64,000 bases of DNA from Thermodesulfobacteriota bacterium (GTDB taxonomy: Bacteria; Desulfobacterota; Syntrophorhabdia; Syntrophorhabdales; JANXAF01): assembly GCA_025062045.1 (NCBI GenBank), contig JANXAF010000005.1, positions 62,001 through 126,000 on the forward strand. The letters run 5' to 3'. The translations under genes were made by a program, and so were the position numbers. Under the pieces are notes generated by a model. The model saw only the letters and a program-made list of their open reading frames with translations. It was not told the DNA's origin and did no database searches. Numbering within the stretch: position 1 is the stretch's first letter; every line of letters begins with the position of its first letter. This document shows, in pieces, positions 1-8,626 of this stretch.

Positions 1-842
1 GGAGGGGGCATGAATTTGATTATAAAGTCAAGAAGGTGCACGATACCGATATTTTTTAATCCAGACCCACAAAGGACGGGGATTATCCTCGTTTCCCAAA
101 TTCCCTTCCTTAAGCACTCTTCAATCTTTGATGGTTCTATCTCCTCACCGTTTAGGTATTTCTCCATCGTTGCGTCATCGATTTCTACAATCGCTTCCAT
201 AAGCTTTTCCTTAAAATCCTCGTAAGTTCCTCTCAATTCTTCCGGTATCTCTTTTTCTTCAAAGTTTCCCTGGAAGTCATTGGAGTAGATATACGCTTTG
301 GCATCGAGAAGGCTTACTATCCCCTTAAAGCTTTCCTCTCTCCCTATGGGAATCTGAACTGCTAAAAAATTAGCGTCTTCAAAACTGGCCTTTAGATTCT
401 CTAAAGTTCTATAAAAATCTGCCCTCTCTCTATCTAGTTTGTTGACGAAGACACATACCGGGTTTGAGTTTTCTCGAGCAAAGTTCCAGACCTTTTCTGT
501 CTGAACCTTAACCCCATCGATTCCACTGACAACTATTACAGCGGAGTCAACAACTCTCATACACAGTTTGGCGTCCCAGATAAAGTTATCGTCTCCGGGC
601 GTATCGATCAAATTCACTTTATGTTTCTTCCAGTCAAAGAATGCCAAAGAGGAAGAGATGGTAATCTTCCTTGTAATTTCCTCCGGTTCATAATCCATTA
701 TTGACGTTCCTTCATCCACACTGCCTAGTCTCGTGTTTTCACCGGCCAAAAAGAGCATTGCCTCGGCTATGGATGTCTTTCCGTCTCCACCATGGGCAAA
801 AAGTCCCACATTCCTTATCAGCTCAGGTTCATACCTTTTCAT
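1..842 (-). CDS. EF-G-like translational GTPase, N-terminal part (runs off window)
   Basis: The reading frame opens with ATG at 842, preceded by AAAGGAGT, and stays open to base 1, so about 280 N-terminal residues are visible. The P-loop reads AHGGDGKTS where EF-G has AHIDAGKTT. The G3 motif is DTPGDDNF instead of DTPGHVDF, and the G4 motif is NKLD. The last residues (GSGLKNIG...LLDFI) match the end of the G domain. These deviations point to the EF-G-like (FusA2/EF-G II) subfamily rather than the housekeeping translocase; in that family the role in ribosome translocation or recycling is less settled. It lies downstream of the epimerase on the same strand, with a 68-base gap. The C-terminal domains are outside the window. 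Confidence 0.85.
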   Translation of the reverse strand, partial: MKRYEPELIRNVGLFAHGGDGKTSIAEAMLFLAGENTRLGSVDEGTSIMDYEPEEITRKITISSSLAFFDWKKHKVNLIDTPGDDNFIWDAKLCMRVVDSAVIVVSGIDGVKVQTEKVWNFARENSNPVCVFVNKLDRERADFYRTLENLKASFEDANFLAVQIPIGREESFKGIVSLLDAKAYIYSNDFQGNFEEKEIPEELRGTYEDFKEKLMEAIVEIDDATMEKYLNGEEIEPSKIEECLRKGIWETRIIPVLCGSGLKNIGIVHLLDFIIKFMPP

Positions 843-910
843 GCCGACTCCTTTCAAAAACTAAGATGGAAGAAAATTACGGTGAATTTTACCTGTGGTT
901 TCCGCAAAAA

Positions 911-1963
911 TCAAGAGCCGGAATAGACATAGAAAGGTCCAGAACTCGAAAGAAGGGGTGGGAACTTCTTCCATTTTAAAAAATGTACTGCATCTAGGTC
1001 GATGTAATCTAACTCTCCCTTTCCCATAGCAAAGAAAATCCCCGCTTTAAGACCGATTATGCTCTCCATCATGCACCCGATCATGAGTTTTAAATTTTGA
1101 GCTTTTGCAAGGTCATAAATCTTTTTCGACTCTGAAATTCCACTTTTTGGAATCTTTATGTTGATACCACCTTTGAATCCAATAAGCCCGATCCTATCTA
1201 AATCCTCCACTGACAACACAGATTCATCTAGGATGATTTCGAAATCTGACCTCTTTATAAGCTCTTTCAAACCGCGATAATCTTCTTTTGGTAAAGGCTG
1301 TTCTATGAACTCAATCGAAATTTCAAGTTTTTTTAGGCTCTCTGAAAAACTGTAAAAATTTTTAAGACTGTAACTTCCATTCATGTCCAGCCTTATTGAG
1401 TGCTTGTCTTTTAAAATCCTCTTTAGAGTTTTCGATATCCCTTCCAAAAAACGGAGATCCTCTGTAGGATCACCTTTTAGCTTTATCTTAAAAGAGCGAA
1501 ACCCTTTTTTTGCGAAAAATGAAGCCCAGTTTTTCGAAAGGTTGATCTCAATATTGGGAATAGTAATATCTGTCTCGAGTACCCTTCGCTTACCTCCCCA
1601 GTAGGAAAATTCGGAAACACCTATTAAGGCGAGGTATGCCCGAAAAAGAGCAACTTCTAGACCTGAAAGTGCAAATATACTCTTATCCTTCCTTTTTTTG
1701 AGCTCCTCAATTAGAACCGGGTAATCTTCGATCTCATTGCCCACTAAATTGGGAATTACGGTTTTTATAAAGCCTTCTATTCTTTCTATAGATTCTGACT
1801 TATAGACAATCGATGTCGGTGACTCCCCTACCCCTTCATGTCCGTCTTCAAGGATGACTCTCACAATGAGACTTTCTGCGGCTCGAGATGCACCAGATGC
1901 GGTCTTAAATGTGAGTTTAAGAGGTATCTTCTGTCTTTTTGTCTCGATCGCCTTTATTCTCAT
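911..1963 (-). CDS. Dipeptide epimerase (L-Ala-D/L-Glu epimerase type), enolase superfamily
   Basis: The 350-residue protein has the muconate-lactonizing subgroup layout: a capping domain (about 1-125) and a (beta/alpha) barrel. Visible catalytic residues are the KxK pair K159/K161, metal ligands D193 (LDMNG), E221 (EQP) and D246 (DES), and the opposite-face lysine K270 (NIKIPKSG). A C-terminal DLD motif (IDLDAVHFL) resembles Ala-Glu epimerases. The family epimerises L-Ala-D-Glu from murein so that it can be degraded. The start overlaps the upstream NlpC/P60 gene by 47 bases, which suggests translational coupling. The pairing copies Bacillus ykfB-ykfC. The exact dipeptide specificity cannot be read from sequence. 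Confidence 0.88.
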   Translation of the reverse strand: MRIKAIETKRQKIPLKLTFKTASGASRAAESLIVRVILEDGHEGVGESPTSIVYKSESIERIEGFIKTVIPNLVGNEIEDYPVLIEELKKRKDKSIFALSGLEVALFRAYLALIGVSEFSYWGGKRRVLETDITIPNIEINLSKNWASFFAKKGFRSFKIKLKGDPTEDLRFLEGISKTLKRILKDKHSIRLDMNGSYSLKNFYSFSESLKKLEISIEFIEQPLPKEDYRGLKELIKRSDFEIILDESVLSVEDLDRIGLIGFKGGINIKIPKSGISESKKIYDLAKAQNLKLMIGCMMESIIGLKAGIFFAMGKGELDYIDLDAVHFLKWKKFPPLLSSSGPFYVYSGS

Positions 1964-2903
1964 TTTCTTTCACGAATCGTCCAAAATAAAAAGTCGTGTC
2001 CTTGAAGTGAAAAAGTTTATTATCCACTTTTTTTGGATCGACAGGTAATCCGTCTTTTACAGATAAATACCGAACTTTTCCTTCTTTGCCTGATGCCTCA
2101 ACGATGAAACCATCCCCGCAGTAGATCATTACGTGATCGATTTTACCTCTTTCCTTCGATGAAACGAATATGAGATCCCCCTTTTCCAGTTCCGATCCCT
2201 TTATCTTTTTTGCTTTCATAAACTGCTCATGGGCATCTCTGGGGATGTCAATTCCAACTCCCCTAAATACGAGATTCACAAGTCCAGAACAGTCGACTCC
2301 GGTAAGGCCTATACTCTTCTCAGTCGGTAAAAAAGAAGGGCTTCTCCCTCCCCAGAGATATTTGCATCCCACAAACGTAAGAGCCAAAGTTACAGGGTCT
2401 TTAGCTTTCCGTTCATTTCGTATTTCGCAATTTAGCAGACTGATTTTACTTGGTTCCAGATATCCTTCACCTTCTTCCTCCAAAAAAAACAAGCTACCAT
2501 CGGTCATATATCTCACAAAAATGCGACTTCCAAAGGGGATGTAGAAGGGTCCTGTCTTTCCCTTCACAGAAGTAAAACTCGATATCACTACGGCGTTTAC
2601 ACGATTCACCCCACAAGTTTTCCTCAAAGCGTTCATCTTTACCCAGCCCCTATACGGAGCCCATCTCCTTCTTTGACGGAACGATAGCTGTTCCGGCGCC
2701 TCAACGAAACACCATTCTCCTTCATTTCGGATTATGCGAACTTCTTCATTGTAAAGGAGCTGTGTTAACCTTTTTCTGTCAAAGTAATTCTGGATTTTTG
2801 GCTCGGAGGGTCTTCGTAAAAGGTCAGTAAAGGGAACACATACGTAATATCTAGGTTCCACGTTCAAATTATAGCACACTATTTTTGCAGATCCCTCATC
2901 CAA
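1917..2903 (-). CDS. NlpC/P60 cysteine peptidase with SH3-like N-terminus (YkfC-like)
   Basis: The 328-residue protein carries bacterial SH3-like segments (about 20-165) and a C-terminal NlpC/P60 domain. The catalytic cysteine is C205 in GVDCSGL and the histidine is H257 in IDHVMIYCG. The third catalytic position, usually His, appears to be E269 (FIVEASG); this needs an alignment. YkfC-type enzymes cleave gamma-D-Glu-diaminopimelate bonds to release L-Ala-D-Glu, which the overlapping epimerase gene would process next. No signal peptide is visible, consistent with cytoplasmic peptide recycling. The start is uncertain: no clear ribosome site precedes 2903, and a start a few codons downstream is possible. 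Confidence 0.83.
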   Translation of the reverse strand: MDEGSAKIVCYNLNVEPRYYVCVPFTDLLRRPSEPKIQNYFDRKRLTQLLYNEEVRIIRNEGEWCFVEAPEQLSFRQRRRWAPYRGWVKMNALRKTCGVNRVNAVVISSFTSVKGKTGPFYIPFGSRIFVRYMTDGSLFFLEEEGEGYLEPSKISLLNCEIRNERKAKDPVTLALTFVGCKYLWGGRSPSFLPTEKSIGLTGVDCSGLVNLVFRGVGIDIPRDAHEQFMKAKKIKGSELEKGDLIFVSSKERGKIDHVMIYCGDGFIVEASGKEGKVRYLSVKDGLPVDPKKVDNKLFHFKDTTFYFGRFVKENENKGDRDKKTEDTS

Positions 2904-2922
2904 CCTAATTTTTTCTTGAATT

Positions 2923-2942
2923 ATTTACAAAATGGTGTAAAT
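2923..2942. promoter_or_regulatory. Operator-like inverted repeat between divergent genes
   Basis: ATTTAC and GTAAAT form perfect 6-base arms separated by 8 bases. They sit between the divergent NlpC/P60 gene (start 2903) and the radical SAM gene (start 3017). The spacing fits a dimeric repressor site, but no regulator is encoded next to it and chance is not excluded in this AT-rich gap. Confidence 0.3.
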
Positions 2943-3016
2943 AGTTAATTACGAGAGGTTGGTACTGAGAAGTTTAGGACTTAGTTTTTTGCGCATCTAA
3001 AAAAGGAGGTGGGGGG

Positions 3017-4402
3017 ATGGATGTCATAAGAGAGCTTGAAGATTTTGCAACGAAAAAGATAGCTTCAACAATAGTCGACCTACTCGGTACCATTTCCGAT
3101 GAAAATTTCATACGTCTTACCTACCTAGCTGAGAAATTAACTAACGATAAGGAGATACTTGCGGGCATTAGAGGAATAAGGCACTACTTGCAAAACCCTG
3201 ACCATGCTGCAAGAAAGCTCTTTAGAAGAGTCTTCGACTATCTGCCGGAGAGAAATAGAAGGATAATTTTCGAAACTCTCTTCCTTAGGGCATGGTTTTT
3301 GGGAAACAAGAAGAGAACCCAGTTTCAAAAGGAGTACGGCTACAGACCTCCCTTTGTAATGATCCTTTCCCCCACCCTCAATTGCAACCTAAGATGTAAG
3401 GGATGCTATACATTGGGCTACGGAACAAAGCCGGAACTTTCATACGAAGTTGTAAGTAGAGTTTTAAAGGAATGCGAAGAACTGGCTATTCATTTCATAA
3501 CCATCCTTGGAGGAGAACCTCTCACATATCCACACCTTTTGCGAATGATAGAAGAACATCCCACAATCTTTTTCCAGGTTTATACAAACGGAACACTCAT
3601 GACCAGAGAGATAGCCAAGCGATTTGCCGAGCTGGGTAATGTGATGGTGGTAATAAGCATTGAAGGTTACGAGGAAGAGACGGACAGATGGAGGGGAAAA
3701 GGTGTATTTAAAAAGATTATGTCCGCTTTCGAATATCTTAGGGAAGCGAGGGTCCTTATTGGGTCATCCGCTACGGTTACAAGTCAGAATGCAGAAGTCG
3801 TGGCTTCAGAAGAATTTGTGGATTTCATGATAGAGTGCGGTTCTTTCCTTCAGAACTACTTTTTGTACGTCCCCGTAAATGGGAGGGCAGACTTTTCCTT
3901 AATGGTTACGCCAGAGCAGAGGAATCTCTTAAGGAAAAATGTAGCTTATTTCAGGCATACTAAGCCCATGTTCTTTTTGGATTTTTGGAATGATGGTCCC
4001 CATGTAGAAGGATGTATCGCAGGAGGTAGACGTTACTTCCACGTGAACGCAAAAGGAGATGTGGAACCGTGTGTTTATACACATATCGCATACGACAACA
4101 TAATGAATACAACTCTTAAAAAGGCCCTAAACAGTCCCTTGTTCCAAGCAATAAGGAAGAGGCAGCCCCACTGTTCTAACCATCTGAGACCATGCATGAT
4201 CATAGACAACCCGAAAATCATGAGGGAAATAATAGAGGAGGTCAAACCTTACTTTACCCACCCCGGCGCAGAGGAGATTTATACCGTAAAAAGCAAGGAG
4301 ATGGATGAGTACGCCGAAGCCTATAGAGTATTTGCAGACAAAATATGGGAAGAGGAGTACCTGAAAAAGCAGGCAAGCTGCGCAAATGTCGGAGGGGGCT
4401 AA
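3017..4402 (+). CDS. Radical SAM protein with SPASM-like C-terminal cysteines
   Basis: The start is supported by AAAGGAGGTGGGGGG directly upstream of ATG. The 461-residue protein has the radical SAM cluster CxxxCxxC at C123, C127 and C130, followed by GGEP (about 165) and a helical N-terminal extension of about 110 residues. Further cysteines at C333, C352, C386 and C393 resemble an auxiliary Fe-S binding (SPASM/twitch) region. Such proteins often modify peptides or act in cofactor synthesis, but no precursor peptide or maturation partner is visible next to it and the substrate is unknown. It stands alone, between a divergent peptidase gene and a convergent methyltransferase gene. Confidence 0.85.
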   Translation: MDVIRELEDFATKKIASTIVDLLGTISDENFIRLTYLAEKLTNDKEILAGIRGIRHYLQNPDHAARKLFRRVFDYLPERNRRIIFETLFLRAWFLGNKKRTQFQKEYGYRPPFVMILSPTLNCNLRCKGCYTLGYGTKPELSYEVVSRVLKECEELAIHFITILGGEPLTYPHLLRMIEEHPTIFFQVYTNGTLMTREIAKRFAELGNVMVVISIEGYEEETDRWRGKGVFKKIMSAFEYLREARVLIGSSATVTSQNAEVVASEEFVDFMIECGSFLQNYFLYVPVNGRADFSLMVTPEQRNLLRKNVAYFRHTKPMFFLDFWNDGPHVEGCIAGGRRYFHVNAKGDVEPCVYTHIAYDNIMNTTLKKALNSPLFQAIRKRQPHCSNHLRPCMIIDNPKIMREIIEEVKPYFTHPGAEEIYTVKSKEMDEYAEAYRVFADKIWEEEYLKKQASCANVGGG

Positions 4403-4406
4403 ATTT

Positions 4407-5114
4407 TTACCTTTTCTTGGCTTTTCCTGCCATCGGAACAAATACCACTTGCTGAAGCTCTCTAACTCTCAAACCTTTCTTTTCTTTTATGACAAGAGTC
4501 AGGTTCTGGTAAAAAACTGTACTTCCCAACGGAATGATCAATCTTCCCCCTTCCTTTAGCTGGGAGAGTAAGGGTGGGGGTATGTGGTTGGCAGATGCGG
4601 TAATCATTATTGCGTCAAAAGGAGCATATTCGGGCCAGCCAAAATAGCCATCTCCATGTTTAACAAAAACATTTTTATAACCCAGACTTTTCAATCTTTC
4701 TTTTGCGGTCTCGCAAAGCCTCTTTCGGATCTCGATCGTGTAAACCTCCTTGACTATCTCGGCTAGAATTGCAGCCTGGTAGCCTGATCCGGTTCCAATC
4801 TCCAAAACTTTTTCATCTCCTTTAAGTTCTAAAGCTTCCGTCATAAGGGCCACAACGTACGGTTGGGATATTGTCTGGCCTTCCCCAATCGGCAATGGGT
4901 GATCTCCGTACGCTTTATCAACGTATTTATTTTCAACGAAGAGATGCCTTTTGACTTTAAGCATCGCATTTATTACTTTTTCGTCCTTTATCCCCCTTGC
5001 CTTTATCTGCTTTTCAACCATCTCTATCCTTTTTCTTTCGAATATGTCATGGTCTGCCTTTGGAAAGGACTCGTTCGGAATAATTATGAAGATAGCGAAG
5101 ATTAAAAGGATCAT
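4407..5114 (-). CDS. pcm: Protein-L-isoaspartate O-methyltransferase with hydrophobic N-terminus
   Basis: The SAM-dependent methyltransferase repairs isoaspartyl residues in damaged proteins. Residues 35-110 match the Pcm core: RHLFV, the GEGQTISQP segment, and the SAM-binding motif [16 protein letters not shown]. The 235-residue length is normal apart from an N-terminal hydrophobic stretch of about 13 residues ([11 protein letters not shown]) that looks like a signal or anchor sequence. This would place the enzyme at or beyond the inner membrane, unlike cytosolic E. coli Pcm. The gene is convergent with the radical SAM gene, with only 4 bases between the stops. Confidence 0.9.
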   Translation of the reverse strand: MILLIFAIFIIIPNESFPKADHDIFERKRIEMVEKQIKARGIKDEKVINAMLKVKRHLFVENKYVDKAYGDHPLPIGEGQTISQPYVVALMTEALELKGDEKVLEIGTGSGYQAAILAEIVKEVYTIEIRKRLCETAKERLKSLGYKNVFVKHGDGYFGWPEYAPFDAIMITASANHIPPPLLSQLKEGGRLIIPLGSTVFYQNLTLVIKEKKGLRVRELQQVVFVPMAGKAKKR

Positions 5115-5150
5115 AGTTCAAATTTAGCACAAAATCGTTGCATAATCGAG

Positions 5151-5182
5151 GAAGTTCCATTCCGAAGTCAAAAAGGAACTTC
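5151..5182. repeat. Perfect 8-bp inverted repeat in the pcm/tRNA-His gap
   Basis: GAAGTTCC at 5151-5158 pairs with GGAACTTC at 5175-5182 across a 16-base loop. Neither side is followed by a T-run, so it is a poor intrinsic terminator. It could be an operator for the minus-strand pcm gene or an RNA hairpin in the tRNA leader. The rest of 5115-5249 shows no ORF with a ribosome site. Confidence 0.3.
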
Positions 5183-5249
5183 ACGTTGAAACTTTTACTT
5201 TCAGTCTGTTTGACTCCACTTGATGAGGTGTGTTACATAAGAGGGCAAC

Positions 5250-5324
5250 GGTGGGTGTAGCTCAATTGGATAGAGCATCAGGCTGTGGCCCTGAGGGCTG
5301 GGGGTTCGAAGCCCCTCACCCACC
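5250..5324 (+). tRNA. tRNA-His (anticodon GTG)
   Basis: The 7-bp acceptor stem GTGGGTG/CACCCAC is complete, with the T-arm GGGGG-TTCGAAG-CCCCT, a GCTC/GAGC D-stem, and the anticodon loop CTGTGGC inside TCAGG/CCTGA. The base at 5250 is G and the discriminator at 5324 is C, giving the G-1:C73 pair diagnostic of tRNA-His. The 3' CCA is not encoded (CCT follows). Confidence 0.96.
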
Positions 5325-5425
5325 CTGAACCTTCGAGATCTCTTTTAAATCGCGCAAATATCGAAGATTTTTAGCCTTGTGCAGCTAAAGTCAGCTTTCG
5401 ACATAAGTTAATACTTTTCCTTGCC

Positions 5426-5454
5426 TTGACAAGAGAGGGCAAAAGTTGTATGGA
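5426..5454 (+). promoter_or_regulatory. Sigma-70-type promoter for dacF/M48 operon
   Basis: TTGACA (5426-5431) and TATGGA (5449-5454) are separated by 17 bases. The predicted transcription start falls at about 5461, essentially on the start codon of the D,D-carboxypeptidase gene, so the mRNA may be leaderless or nearly so. Confidence 0.5.
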
Positions 5455-5461
5455 TTGATTG

Positions 5462-6382
5462 GTGAAATCGGTTCTTGTCCGTTTCTTTTTTACTTTTTTT
5501 TTCGTTTCCTCTTCCTCTTTTGGACATTACGACTTCATTACTGCCCAAGCCTACCTTCTAGTTGAAAAAGACTCATTAGAGATAATAGACGGCAAAAACT
5601 TTGATAAAGAGTTTCCGCCCGCGAGTACAACGAAAGTGGTCACATCGATTGTTGCTTTAGAAAGGCTGTCTCCCAACGAGTGGATTGTGGCTCCAAAAGA
5701 GGTTCTATCCATACCCCCTTCAAAGATGGGGTTAAAACCTAAAAAGAAATACAGAGCTATAGACCTTATAAAAGGCATGCTCGTAAAATCAGCAAACGAT
5801 GCAGCCTACGCCATCGCTTGCCACGTGTCAAAAACTGAAGAAAGGTTTACCGAAATTATGAATGCTACGGCGCGAAGACTCGGTGCATTAAAGACCAATT
5901 TCAAAAACGCATCAGGCCTCTACGACCCGGAACAGTACACAACGTGCCGCGATCTTGTCCTTATATTCAGATATGCCTTGGATTTGGAACCTTTCAGAAG
6001 GATCGTTTCGGCCAAATTTTTCGATTTTCAGGATGGTCGGAATCTCGTAAGATTCCAAAACCGTAACCGCTTCCTTTTCTGCTTCGAGCCCGCCATAGGG
6101 GGGAAAACCGGCTACACGAAGGCCTCAAGGCACAGTTACGTAGGAGCATTTGAAAAGGATGGAAAGATCTACATTCTCTCCATTCTTGCAAGTGAGGATC
6201 TTTGGGGTGATGCAACATTAATTCTTTCAAATCTTTACGATTCTGTTCCAGGAAAGGAAGAGATTGAAAAGGCGAAGGCAAAAGACGTAGTTCTCGCATC
6301 CTATAAGCCGAAGAAACATTCTGCGATGAAGGATCGTATAAAGCTCAAATCTGCAAAGCCCAAAAGGAAGCAAAGGAAATGA
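5462..6382 (+). CDS. D-alanyl-D-alanine carboxypeptidase (PBP5/DacF family, S11)
   Basis: This penicillin-binding serine peptidase trims the terminal D-Ala from periplasmic peptidoglycan stems. All three active-site motifs are present: SxxK at S56-K59 (ASTTK), SxN at S111-N113 and KTG at 216-218, numbered from a TTG at 5459; GTG at 5462 is the more likely start. An N-terminal signal peptide is obvious (phenylalanine-rich, residues 5-22). At about 306 residues it lacks the usual PBP5 C-terminal beta domain and amphipathic anchor, ending instead in a lysine-rich tail. It overlaps the downstream M48 gene by ATGA. No good ribosome site is seen, consistent with the promoter sitting almost on the start codon. 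Confidence 0.9.
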   Translation: MKSVLVRFFFTFFFVSSSSFGHYDFITAQAYLLVEKDSLEIIDGKNFDKEFPPASTTKVVTSIVALERLSPNEWIVAPKEVLSIPPSKMGLKPKKKYRAIDLIKGMLVKSANDAAYAIACHVSKTEERFTEIMNATARRLGALKTNFKNASGLYDPEQYTTCRDLVLIFRYALDLEPFRRIVSAKFFDFQDGRNLVRFQNRNRFLFCFEPAIGGKTGYTKASRHSYVGAFEKDGKIYILSILASEDLWGDATLILSNLYDSVPGKEEIEKAKAKDVVLASYKPKKHSAMKDRIKLKSAKPKRKQRK

Positions 6383-7707
6383 AGTTTTTAGTTTGCATTT
6401 TTTTTACCTTTGTATCTTTGTTTCTTTTTATATCCCAAAAGGTCTATCCTTTGACTTTGGAAGAAGAGAAAAAATACGGCAGAGAACTCCATAGAGAAAT
6501 CTTAAAGAGCGTAAAAATAAATTCTGATTTCTTTGTAGCTTTCTACGTAGAAGAACTTAAACGGAAATTGGAAGAGGTGGCAGATCCTCCTCTCCCTGTC
6601 AAATTAACAGTGATAGAGTCGAGAAGCGTTGAGGCATTCGCTACAATCGGCGGGTATCTGTACATAACAACTGGCCTTTTGGAATTCTGCGAGACGGAGG
6701 AAGAACTTGCCGGTGTTTTAGCACACGAACTCGCCCATATCCAGAGAAGACATATTGCAAAAAGGTTTGAAAAGGAAAAATACATAAATATAGGCAGACT
6801 GGCTACAGTCCTTTTGGCCTTACTCGTTGGTGAGCCAAAGACCAAAGAGGCGATCATAGCATCTGGAATGGGAACTTTGCAGTCAGTATCACTTATGTAC
6901 TCTAGGGAAGATGAATTAGAGGCAGATTTTGTTGCGGCCACAATACTTGAAAAGGCAGGTTTTGGGTGTTTAGGGATTGTGGAATTCTTAAAAAGACTTC
7001 GCCTTAAAGGTAAGGATCCTGGACTTCCCCAATACCTTCTTACCCACCCCCACCATGAAGAGAGAATGTCAAAACTAGAGCCTTTCTGTAGAAGAGATGA
7101 GAAAAGGGAGAGAAAGGATGATCTTTTCAAATTTATATCCGTAAGAACGAAAATTTTAAATTATCCCTCAAAGACTGAGCTTTTAGCTCATTACCTGCGA
7201 AAGTACCAGGAGAATGGAAGTGACGTGCTAGCCGCTTACGGTGCCTCTCTGATTAAGAGCATTTTGGGAAAGAGAGAGGACGCTTTAAAGATAATTGAGT
7301 CTATCAACTCCCGTTTTAAAAAGATTTTTCTAGGAGAAATCCTCTTGCGGATTCGAAATTACGAAGAAGCTGCTCAAGTCCTAAAAGGCGAAGAGTCACC
7401 TTACGGAAAATACCTTCTTGCTCGTGCTATAGAGGAGTCCGGAAAGTTAAAAGAGGCAAATAGGCTTTACAGTGAGCTACTTTTTTTTGCTGATTCATTT
7501 CCCGAAATTTATTTTAGACTCGGTATGAACTATGGAAGATCTGGAAACGAGGCAAAAGGTTTCGAATATCTCGGAAGATACTACCTAGGGATTGGAAGGG
7601 AAGATGAAGCAAAAACTTACCTAAAAAAGGCAATTTCTAAGTACGGTGTGAACTCCTCGGAGGCGCAGGAGTTGCTAAGCCTCCTCAGTGGTTTAAGCAA
7701 AAGGTAG
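6379..7707 (+). CDS. Periplasmic M48 zinc metalloprotease with TPR-like C-terminus (BepA-like)
   Basis: The 442-residue protein begins with a signal peptide (1-24), followed by an M48 peptidase domain with HELAH (H116, E117, H120) and the downstream ligand motif EDELEAD (E179). The C-terminal half (about 260-440) consists of helix pairs with TPR character (YLLARAIEESGKLKEANRLY, YFRLGMNYGRSGNEAKGF). BepA-type proteins act in outer-membrane protein quality control, supporting a Gram-negative envelope. Translation is probably coupled to the carboxypeptidase through the 4-base ATGA overlap. The 3' end overlaps the convergent GT9 gene by 23 bases. Confidence 0.87.
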   Translation: MKFLVCIFFTFVSLFLFISQKVYPLTLEEEKKYGRELHREILKSVKINSDFFVAFYVEELKRKLEEVADPPLPVKLTVIESRSVEAFATIGGYLYITTGLLEFCETEEELAGVLAHELAHIQRRHIAKRFEKEKYINIGRLATVLLALLVGEPKTKEAIIASGMGTLQSVSLMYSREDELEADFVAATILEKAGFGCLGIVEFLKRLRLKGKDPGLPQYLLTHPHHEERMSKLEPFCRRDEKRERKDDLFKFISVRTKILNYPSKTELLAHYLRKYQENGSDVLAAYGASLIKSILGKREDALKIIESINSRFKKIFLGEILLRIRNYEEAAQVLKGEESPYGKYLLARAIEESGKLKEANRLYSELLFFADSFPEIYFRLGMNYGRSGNEAKGFEYLGRYYLGIGREDEAKTYLKKAISKYGVNSSEAQELLSLLSGLSKR

Positions 7708-8515
7708 AGATTACATCTAAGATCGCTTTTTCTAGCATTTCAGAAGACAATCTTTCTGCTTTTAGGCTAAAGCTTATGTTTTTTCCCCTTGGATGCCATA
7801 TGTCGGGGTCGGAAGCTGAAAAGATCGTAAAAGTAGCAAGTCCGCACACACCAGCAAGATGAGCAATTCCCGAATCATTGGAGACAAAGACCCCACCGTT
7901 TGACTCGAAGAATTTTTTTAATTCCTGAAGGTCCTCTATGTAGAGCGCATCCGGATCATCTGTTTTAGCCTCAATCTGTCCAAGCCTTATCGTTTTAACC
8001 CCTTTTTCTTTGAGTTTCTTTTCGAGCTCTAAGAAATTCTCGATTTTCCAACTTTTCTTCTCGGACCATCTTTCCGGATAGAGAATCACCAGTGGCTTTA
8101 CATTTGGTTCGATCTTTTTCTTTTTTGCTCTAAGTCCGTAAGTTTCGATCTGTCTTAACTGATATTCCTCAACATGGATCTTTTCTCGTTGAGGATACAT
8201 ATCCACAAAGATCAGCGGATCCTTAGAATAACGCTCCCATTTTTCTCTTAGCCTGCCTTCTCTGTCTTTACCGATAAAGACTATTCGTTTCCACGCAAGG
8301 TCTCTTTCTTCTTGGGAAAAAAGGAAAAGCCACCTTAGCGACTCAATGTTTTCTACCCGCACAAAGTATTGGGAAAAAAGGGAAAGATATCTTTTAACAC
8401 CCAAGGCCACTAGCTTATTTTGAAACTCCAGACTCAAGGACAAAAAGAGCGATTCAGAAAGACAGACATCACCGAGACCTCCCAAGTGGATCAAAAGAAC
8501 TTCATCAAATTCCAT
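7685..8515 (-). CDS. Glycosyltransferase family 9 (ADP-heptose:LPS heptosyltransferase-like)
   Basis: The 276-residue protein shows the GT9 (GT-B) pattern. It has an N-terminal LLIHLGGLGDVCLSESL resembling the acceptor-site loop, and the C-terminal nucleotide-sugar segment VFVSNDSGIAHLAGVCGLATFTIFSA..DIWHPRG. In the family this region binds ADP-heptose for LPS inner-core assembly. It is shorter than typical WaaF/WaaC (about 340), so the donor and acceptor are uncertain. It is transcribed alone, divergent from the phosphoesterase gene. Confidence 0.8.
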   Translation of the reverse strand: MEFDEVLLIHLGGLGDVCLSESLFLSLSLEFQNKLVALGVKRYLSLFSQYFVRVENIESLRWLFLFSQEERDLAWKRIVFIGKDREGRLREKWERYSKDPLIFVDMYPQREKIHVEEYQLRQIETYGLRAKKKKIEPNVKPLVILYPERWSEKKSWKIENFLELEKKLKEKGVKTIRLGQIEAKTDDPDALYIEDLQELKKFFESNGGVFVSNDSGIAHLAGVCGLATFTIFSASDPDIWHPRGKNISFSLKAERLSSEMLEKAILDVISTFCLNH

Positions 8516-8591
8516 ATGATTTTGAGAGATAGTTTACCGAAAAATCGATCAGTTGCAAAATTCTCGCCCATAGCTTCCAAATGATGTTGGG

Positions 8592-8620
8592 TTGACAGAA
8601 AGGCCACTTCTAAGTAAAGT
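8592..8620 (+). promoter_or_regulatory. Sigma-70-type promoter, possibly leaderless, for phosphoesterase-GH57 pair
   Basis: TTGACA (8592-8597), a 17-base spacer and TAAAGT (8615-8620) place the transcription start at about 8627, which is the A of the ATG. No Shine-Dalgarno sequence precedes this ATG, in keeping with a leaderless message. Confidence 0.5.
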
Positions 8621-8626
8621 TAAGCT

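Noticed and set aside
5151-5182. Rho-independent terminator for pcm or the tRNA
   Set aside because: The stem is only 8 bp with a 16-base loop and no T-run on either strand.
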